Of a stretch of DNA of 64,000 bases, positions 59,312 through 64,000 are shown in pieces. Every line of letters starts with the position of its first letter. Position 1 is the first letter of the stretch. The notes under the pieces are model-generated. The model had not been told where the DNA came from and did no database searches. It saw only the letters and a program-made list of their open reading frames with translations. Source of the stretch: Bacillus weihaiensis (lineage in GTDB: Bacteria > Bacillota > Bacilli > Bacillales > Bacillaceae); assembly GCF_001889165.1 (NCBI RefSeq), contig NZ_CP016020.1, forward strand, positions 3,012,501 to 3,076,500. The letters are read 5' to 3'. Both the position numbers and the translations under genes were made by a program.

Positions 59312-60289
59312 TTAGTTCTGATAGAGCCCCTCCAAAAAATACTTTCTTGCTTTGTTCTTTCCTTCAAAAGATAGATTTAAAGAATGGAAAAGTCTATTAG
59401 CAGCCATTGTTGAGGGGACAAGTAGAAAATTTCTTAGCTCTGAATTCGTGATTACAGGGGAAAAGATAAGAGAATATTCCTCTAATGCTTTCTTATGAGC
59501 ATGTTTTGAATTGTGGTTACAATGCGGACAAAGCCATTTCCCTCTATAGTATTGAATGGGGATGAAAGAGCATGCCGGACAAAAAACGCCTTTAATGATT
59601 TCTTCTTGCGATAGTCCATATTGACTTAAAATATCGGAATCTTTCGGGAGATGATGCTTGAGTAGAGTAGTAGTTAATTGATGTCGTTGCTTTTCACTTA
59701 GTATATTTTTCGAAAGAGAGTGTTCTAATTCTGCTACCCTAAAAGGAAGCTTCGCAGTATGAATGACGAGTTCGGATATTTCCTTCATTGAATTGATTGA
59801 TTTCACTATCGTTCTAGGTGTACTAATAATGACTAAGGATTTAATTGGAATTTGTTTCCACTCAGAATGAGGCGCAAGCCATTTCCTCAGCTGTAACGTT
59901 TGTCGTTGAATTTGAAGAATTGGATCTGCAAACCCTTCGACTTTCTCATCCAGTTGGCGGATTAATTGATGAAAGGTTTGATCAAATGTTAGTGTACCCG
60001 CAATATTTTTCACCTCTAGAATTAGAATGAATTTCTTCGAAAGTATGAGTGTGTCGATCTGAAAGAAGTGAGTTCCATCAAATAATCGAACATCATGTAA
60101 AATTGTGTACTTGTTTTCATCTAAGAAGCTTAAATAGTAATCAATTCCTTGTTCTCCCCTATAGCCAGCTGCTCGTTTAGCGATATTTTCCTTCACTCGC
60201 TCGTATACAGGATGATCATGAGATATTCTTGCTTGCAACGCTTCCAATGCCTTCAAATGTTTAGGATATGTACGTGGTTTTGCGATCAT
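59312..60289 (-). CDS. NERD-domain protein with C-terminal zinc ribbon
   Basis: The 325-residue protein has a NERD domain: AAGYRGEQGIDYYLSFL, HDVRLFDGTHFFQIDTLIL and FILILEVKNIAGTLTFD near residues 43-102. The conserved D and ExK residues belong to the nuclease-like active site. A four-cysteine ribbon, CPACSFIPIQYYRGKWLCPH, follows near residue 237. NERD proteins are thought to act on nucleic acids and the domain is common in bacilli. The gene is single; its role is unknown. Confidence 0.85.
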   Translation of the reverse strand: MIAKPRTYPKHLKALEALQARISHDHPVYERVKENIAKRAAGYRGEQGIDYYLSFLDENKYTILHDVRLFDGTHFFQIDTLILSKKFILILEVKNIAGTLTFDQTFHQLIRQLDEKVEGFADPILQIQRQTLQLRKWLAPHSEWKQIPIKSLVIISTPRTIVKSINSMKEISELVIHTAKLPFRVAELEHSLSKNILSEKQRHQLTTTLLKHHLPKDSDILSQYGLSQEEIIKGVFCPACSFIPIQYYRGKWLCPHCNHNSKHAHKKALEEYSLIFSPVITNSELRNFLLVPSTMAANRLFHSLNLSFEGKNKARKYFLEGLYQN

Positions 60290-60353
60290 TTTGCTCTCCC
60301 TTTCCGAAAGTGTAGGTTTTCACCTAGTATACAGCACTGTTTGTGATTTCATA

Positions 60354-60458
60354 TTTTCGGAAAATGGTGTTTTATTTTCGGTTTTGAGCAATTTATTTTC
60401 GTTTTTTGAACTTTTATTAACGGAAAACCACCTTTTATTTTCGGAAAAAACCTTTTTA
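60354..60458. repeat. Five 21-bp tandem repeats between metC and the NERD gene
   Basis: The motif TTTTCG recurs at 60354, 60375, 60396, 60417 (as TTAACG) and 60438, exactly every 21 bases. On the minus strand each unit starts CGAAAATAAA followed by about 11 variable bases. If translated leftward it gives a seven-residue pattern such as FSENKRW, but no convincing gene holds it. Confidence 0.75.
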
Positions 60459-60528
60459 TTCACTTTTCGACAAAATTCGACACCCTGACACTCGGGCACT
60501 AGCCCTACTATACCCACTACCCCAACAC

Positions 60529-60552
60529 AAAAAGCCGGCCCAAAAGCCGGCC
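60529..60552 (-). terminator. Terminator of the metI-metC operon
   Basis: GCCGGC (60534-60539) pairs with GCCGGC (60546-60551) around a six-base loop, and TTTTT follows on the minus strand. It begins 17 bases after the metC stop codon. Confidence 0.85.
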
Positions 60553-60568
60553 GACTCACTTTCCTCTC

Positions 60569-61729
60569 TTATTCAGGTACCTTCTCTAGCGCGGCTTCAA
60601 AATCTCTTATCAAATCATCCACATTTTCAAGTCCAACACTCAATCGCAATAACCCATCTGTGATTCCACGCTTCTCTCTTTCCTCAGCAGGCATCGCAGC
60701 ATGTGACATTTTCGCAGGATAGGAAAGGATTGACTCCACAGCTCCTAAGCTAACGGCAAAAACAGGTAGCTTTACATTTTCCACTAATAATCGAACAGCT
60801 TCATAATTTGCTAGCTTAAAGGAAAGAACCGCTCCCGGACCGTCTGCTTGATAATGATGTGTCTCATGACCTGGATGGTAGCTTAATCCTGGATAGTAGA
60901 CAGCTTCTACCTTTGGATGCTCAGCTAAATAGTTTGCGATTTTCGTAGCAGATTCCTGTGACTCTTTAAGACGGACGTGCAATGTTTTTAGTCCTCTTAA
61001 CACAAGCCACGCGTCCTGCACACCAAGAACAGCTCCGAATGCATTTTGTAATTTATATAAACGTTGACCAAGCTCCTCATCCTTTACAACAGCAAGCCCA
61101 GCTAATACGTCACTATGTCCTGCGAGAAATTTCGTTGCACTATGCAACACTACATCTACACCTAATTCTAGAGGTCGCTGAAGCTCAGGTGTTAAAAACG
61201 TATTATCGAGAAAGGTTAGACATTGATTAGCCTTCGCTAAGTTAACGATTCCTTTAATATCTGTCACTTTCAATAACGGATTTGATGGTGTTTCCATGTA
61301 AATTACTTTTGTATTTGGACGAATTTCAGATGCCACCTGGTGAAGATCTGTCATATCCACAAAGGTGTGCTCTATGCCAAATCGAGTCAACACATCGGTT
61401 AAAATCCGGAAGGTTCCGCCGTACACATCTTCTGTAACGAGTACGTGATCTCCTTGAGATAATAATAAAAACGCGGTTGAAATGGCTGCCATTCCTGATG
61501 AAAAGGCCAACCCTCTTGTTCCACCCTCTAATTCTGCAATGGCTTGCTCTAAGGCTTCACGAGTTGGATTTCCTGACCGTGCATAATCATATTTTCCAAA
61601 TTCATCAACATGAAATTGATGAAAGGTGGAAGAGTGATGGATCGGAACACTTACCGCACCTGTTCCGCGATCCACCTTTGCTTCATTGTGAAGTAATTTT
61701 GTTTGGAAGGACCAATCATGATTGCTCAA
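60569..61729 (-). CDS. metC: Cystathionine beta-lyase (MetC-type)
   Basis: The 386-residue PLP enzyme of the Cys/Met metabolism family has the cofactor lysine in HSATKFLAGHSDVLAG near residue 195 and the phosphate-binding FSSGMAAISTAFLLL near residue 76. It converts cystathionine to homocysteine. Its ATG overlaps the metI gene by 14 bases, giving the standard Bacillus metI-metC pair controlled by an upstream S-box. Closely related lyases cannot be excluded by sequence alone. Confidence 0.92.
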   Translation of the reverse strand: MSNHDWSFQTKLLHNEAKVDRGTGAVSVPIHHSSTFHQFHVDEFGKYDYARSGNPTREALEQAIAELEGGTRGLAFSSGMAAISTAFLLLSQGDHVLVTEDVYGGTFRILTDVLTRFGIEHTFVDMTDLHQVASEIRPNTKVIYMETPSNPLLKVTDIKGIVNLAKANQCLTFLDNTFLTPELQRPLELGVDVVLHSATKFLAGHSDVLAGLAVVKDEELGQRLYKLQNAFGAVLGVQDAWLVLRGLKTLHVRLKESQESATKIANYLAEHPKVEAVYYPGLSYHPGHETHHYQADGPGAVLSFKLANYEAVRLLVENVKLPVFAVSLGAVESILSYPAKMSHAAMPAEEREKRGITDGLLRLSVGLENVDDLIRDFEAALEKVPE

Positions 61730-62840
61730 CAGCTTCAGCTCCCTTCATTTTCACAAATGCTTGCTTTAAATCGTCTATAATATCTTCGGCATGCTCTACA
61801 CCTACAGAAAAACGTAGTAGCTTATTACACACACCGTTTGCTATACGAATTTCTTCTGGGATATCCATATGTGTTTGTGTTGCTGGATACGTTATGAAGC
61901 TCTCAATTCCACCTAGACTTTCTGCGAATGTAATAGTTTTTAATTGCTTTAAGAATGGATTCACCCACTTCTCATCCTTAAAACGAAACGAAAGCATCCC
62001 ACCTTTACCTGGGTAAAGGACATCCTGGATATCAGGGGACTCTTCTAAAAACTCAGCAACCTGTTTCGCATTTGCTTCATGCTGTCTCATGCGTAAAGAT
62101 AAAGTTTTCATTCCTCTCATTAATAACCATGAGTCAAATGGAGATAAAACGGCTCCAATGGCATTTTGATGGATAAAGAACTCTTCACTTAGCTCTTTTC
62201 CTTTTGTTACAACTAGACCCGCTAACACATCATTATGACCACCTAAATATTTGGTCGCACTATGAATGACAAGATCAGCTCCATCTAGGATTGGTGTTTG
62301 AATGACTGGTGTATAAAACGTGTTATCAACAATAACGAGTAGATTGTGCTTTTTTGCCAGTTCGACAAGGGATTGAACATCCGTTTCCTGCATTAATGGA
62401 TTTGTTGGTGTTTCAATAAATAGGGCCTTCGTTTTTTCATTTATAAGTGTTTCTGTATGCTCTGGATTTGTAAAAGAGTCGTATTGAAAGGAAAGTCCAT
62501 ATTTTCTCCATTCTCTTTCAAAAAGGCGATATGTACCACCGTATAAATCAGAGGAAACAAGTAGTTCATCTCCACTTTCGAATAAAGCCATAATCGTTTG
62601 GATAGCAGCCATCCCAGAGCTAAACGCAAAGCCCCTGTCACCATGTTCAAGATCCGCAATTGCCTGTTCAACTAGTAATCTTGTTGGATTGCCAGTTCGG
62701 ATATAATCAAAGCCTGTTGATTCACCAATGCCTGCATGACGATAAGCTGTTGAAAAGTACACAGGTGGATTTACAGTTCCTGTGATATTTTCGCTACGGT
62801 TTCCGATTTGTGCTAATTTCGTTTCAATACGTTGACTCAT
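61716..62840 (-). CDS. metI: Cystathionine gamma-synthase / O-acetylhomoserine thiolyase (MetI-type)
   Basis: The 374-residue PLP enzyme has its lysine in HSATKYLGGHNDVLAG and the FSSGMAAIQTIMALF motif. It joins an acyl-homoserine with cysteine, or with sulfide, in methionine synthesis. I use the ATG at 62840 (MSQRIETKLAQIG), with AGGATGG upstream; the longer frame would extend into the riboswitch terminator. Transcription comes from a SAM-I riboswitch upstream. Confidence 0.92.
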   Translation of the reverse strand: MSQRIETKLAQIGNRSENITGTVNPPVYFSTAYRHAGIGESTGFDYIRTGNPTRLLVEQAIADLEHGDRGFAFSSGMAAIQTIMALFESGDELLVSSDLYGGTYRLFEREWRKYGLSFQYDSFTNPEHTETLINEKTKALFIETPTNPLMQETDVQSLVELAKKHNLLVIVDNTFYTPVIQTPILDGADLVIHSATKYLGGHNDVLAGLVVTKGKELSEEFFIHQNAIGAVLSPFDSWLLMRGMKTLSLRMRQHEANAKQVAEFLEESPDIQDVLYPGKGGMLSFRFKDEKWVNPFLKQLKTITFAESLGGIESFITYPATQTHMDIPEEIRIANGVCNKLLRFSVGVEHAEDIIDDLKQAFVKMKGAEAVEQS

Positions 62841-62898
62841 GAATGACACCATCCTATTGTAAAGTTGATTTTTTGAGAGGAAGGTTTTACTCAAAATA

Positions 62899-63256
62899 AA
62901 AAGTCTTCCTCGTTAAGAAGAAGACTGTAAATGTATAGGGCGCTCCTTCTTATCTCTCAAGCATGAAAGCTTTTGTAGCTTGCTGGATTTAGCACCTTGG
63001 CACTCGTAAAGGTTTGGTTTGGTAGTTGAAGATTGATGCATAGGAATTAGAAAGGATTCACCTAGTTACTGCTAGTTTTCAGTGCACACGCAAGCTCTCT
63101 CTTGCGTTGCGGCTTGCTATGCAATCCTTGCACTAAAAACTTAACTTAGTTTGCTTCTAATCAGTATGCATGGTTTAACTACTGGTAAACTTTTACTCGT
63201 TTTGAACCGGTTGCTGAGGCTTCATAGGGCCAGTCCCTCTGCCTCTCTGGATAAGA
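62899..63256 (-). promoter_or_regulatory. SAM-I (S-box) riboswitch with enlarged P3 arm
   Basis: The minus strand carries the S-box landmarks: CTTATCCAGAGAGGCAGAGG then ACTGGCCCTATGAAGCCTCA and CAACCGG, later GGTGCTAAATCCAGCAAGC and the closing TTGAGAGATAAG. A terminator AGTCTTC/GAAGACT with TTTTATTTT (62899-62926) follows. Between CAACCGG and GGTGC, P3 holds about 205 bases instead of the usual few tens. SAM binding should stop transcription of metI-metC. Confidence 0.93.
63005..63200 (-). repeat. Long imperfect inverted repeat inserted in riboswitch P3
   Basis: The arms share ATGCATA, ATTAGAA, TTTTYAGTGCA and GTAGTT blocks in opposite orientation on each side of an apical hairpin ACGCAAG/CTTGCGT (about 63087-63107). 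This could be a MITE-like insertion or a gradually lengthened helix. Confidence 0.6.
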
Positions 63257-63331
63257 AAATATATGAAATTGTTTTGGAAAAAAAGTAACTTTTTTACTAC
63301 TTTACCTTATTGCTGCAAAGAATGCAATGAA
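63257..63331 (-). promoter_or_regulatory. Terminator/promoter region ahead of the S-box
   Basis: AAAAAAGT/ACTTTTTT around 63279-63296 may end the SCO1-like gene transcript. TATATT (near 63260) could be the -10 of the S-box promoter with TTACTT upstream. Confidence 0.4.
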
Positions 63332-63904
63332 TTATTGTAATAGTTTGATATCTTCGATGATTTTTTCATATGGTACGTCAGAGACTGCGTCGTATTGTTC
63401 GAGGACTTGATTCCCCTTCATTAAGTAGATGGATGTGCTGTGGACAAATTGGGTTGATCCTTCGAGCTTTGCTGCTGGAGCAAGGTAGCTTTTATTCGAG
63501 AAGATTTCAATTTCTTCCTGTGTGTAGCCTGTTAGGAAGTCCCAGTTATCGTATTCAGCACCAAATTTACGTCCAAATTCTTTTAATACTTCCGGTGTAT
63601 CCACTTCTGGATCAATACTAAACGATACAAGCTTTGCCTCCACCTTTTCATCTCTCATTTGTTCTTGAAGTGTGGCGATATGAGCAGTCATTGGTGAACA
63701 AACGGTATCACAATTTGTAAAGATAAATGTTGCTAACCAAATGTCATCCTCGTAATCTGCCATTGTGACGGTATCTCCATCTTGATTTGTTGCCTTTAGC
63801 GCTTCTACTGTACCATTTAAAGAAAAATGCTCTTCTAGGTTGATAGACTGTGAGCAGCCTACCAACACTAAAACAGCAATCATACTACTTATGATTTTTT
63901 TCAT
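63332..63904 (-). CDS. SCO1/SenC-family copper chaperone lipoprotein
   Basis: The 190-residue protein has lipobox LVLVGC and the copper-binding CDTVCSPM (CxxxC) near residue 69, with the third ligand histidine in FVHSTSIYLM near residue 159. This is the SCO1 pattern that in B. subtilis (YpmQ) helps assemble the CuA centre of cytochrome c oxidase. A weak ribosome site AGGACG overlaps the stop region of the upstream gene, so the two are probably in one operon. Confidence 0.9.
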   Translation of the reverse strand: MKKIISSMIAVLVLVGCSQSINLEEHFSLNGTVEALKATNQDGDTVTMADYEDDIWLATFIFTNCDTVCSPMTAHIATLQEQMRDEKVEAKLVSFSIDPEVDTPEVLKEFGRKFGAEYDNWDFLTGYTQEEIEIFSNKSYLAPAAKLEGSTQFVHSTSIYLMKGNQVLEQYDAVSDVPYEKIIEDIKLLQ

Positions 63905-63913
63905 CTTTACGTC

Positions 63914-64000
63914 CTACTTTGTCAGAAATTGAGTGTCAATTAAGTCACTGAATTCTGGTTTTTCTTTTAGAAATTTTAATTCAAATGAAGAGTTTGCAAA
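63914..64000 (-). CDS. C-terminal end of an unidentified gene
   Basis: The minus strand reads FANSSFELKFLKEKPEFSDL and eight more residues to a TAG at 63914-63916. Only 28 residues are visible and no family is recognised. It lies ten bases upstream of the SCO1-like gene, so it is likely co-transcribed. Confidence 0.6.
   Translation of the reverse strand, partial: FANSSFELKFLKEKPEFSDLIDTQFLTK

Noticed and set aside
60354-60458. Possible CRISPR array
   Set aside because: The period is only 21 bp, repeats are degenerate and spacers are too short. No cas genes are present.
60320-60559. Minus-strand 79-codon frame containing SENK-type heptads
   Set aside because: It begins inside the metC terminator and its repeats are explained by the 21-bp DNA array.

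Overview
The window reads as the chromosome of a low-GC, endospore-forming Gram-positive of the Bacillaceae. The evidence is AT-rich DNA with AGGAGG-type ribosome binding sites, a Spo0E-type phosphatase, a YfmS-like soluble chemoreceptor, a SAM-I (S-box) riboswitch ahead of metI-metC, Zur-like operators, and an arsR-arsB-arsC-arsD-arsA cluster. The species cannot be named. Abundant TRAP transporters hint at a saline or alkaline lifestyle, but that is inference only.

Left part (1-13.6 kb): a DctPQM TRAP carboxylate transporter beside a LacI-type regulator, with a perfect palindromic operator and a cre-like site between them. Then come a Gfo/Idh/MocA dehydrogenase, an SDR dehydrogenase, a soluble chemoreceptor, small genes, and a leftward arsenic-resistance cluster extended by a two-domain ArsA ATPase, a cysteine phosphatase and a HesB-like protein.

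Metal region (13.7-28.1 kb): a NikA/CntA-type ABC importer followed by an MFS exporter. The order is that of the staphylopine cntABCDFE locus, but no metallophore synthesis genes are visible. Beyond degraded IS66 and membrane-protein genes lie a CobW-type GTPase, a COG0701 permease and a TIGR03943 protein, divergent from an orphan ZnuA-type lipoprotein with His-rich repeats. Four Zur-like sites mark both promoter regions, so this looks like a zinc-starvation regulon.

Middle (28.8-39.3 kb): an amidohydrolase, an MFS pump divergent from an SgrR-type regulator, decayed genes, an acetyltransferase, an Rrf2 regulator with a thioredoxin-reductase-like flavoprotein, and a methyltransferase.

Integrated element (39,368-55,469): the highlight. 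It spans 16.05 kb, is bounded by 49-bp direct repeats of the 3' part of tRNA-Val(GAC), and has a tyrosine integrase beside the intact tRNA. All confident genes lie on the minus strand: small and large terminase, portal, scaffold-like protein, SU10-type capsid, probable head-completion proteins, a BhlA/UviB holin-like peptide, replication or regulatory proteins, and a 38-residue SinI-like peptide. No tail, tape-measure, baseplate or endolysin gene is visible. It therefore resembles a capsid-forming phage satellite that would need helper tails. It also carries a three-way-junction structure, a candidate plus-strand RNA of about 640 nt with promoter and terminator, an AT-rich origin-like region, and hairpin terminators between most of its genes.

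Right part (55.7-64 kb): a TAXI-type TRAP system (fused permease, DUF1850, binding protein), a NERD-domain protein, a 21-bp repeat array, metI-metC under an S-box with a very enlarged P3 arm, an SCO1-like copper chaperone, and the end of one more gene.
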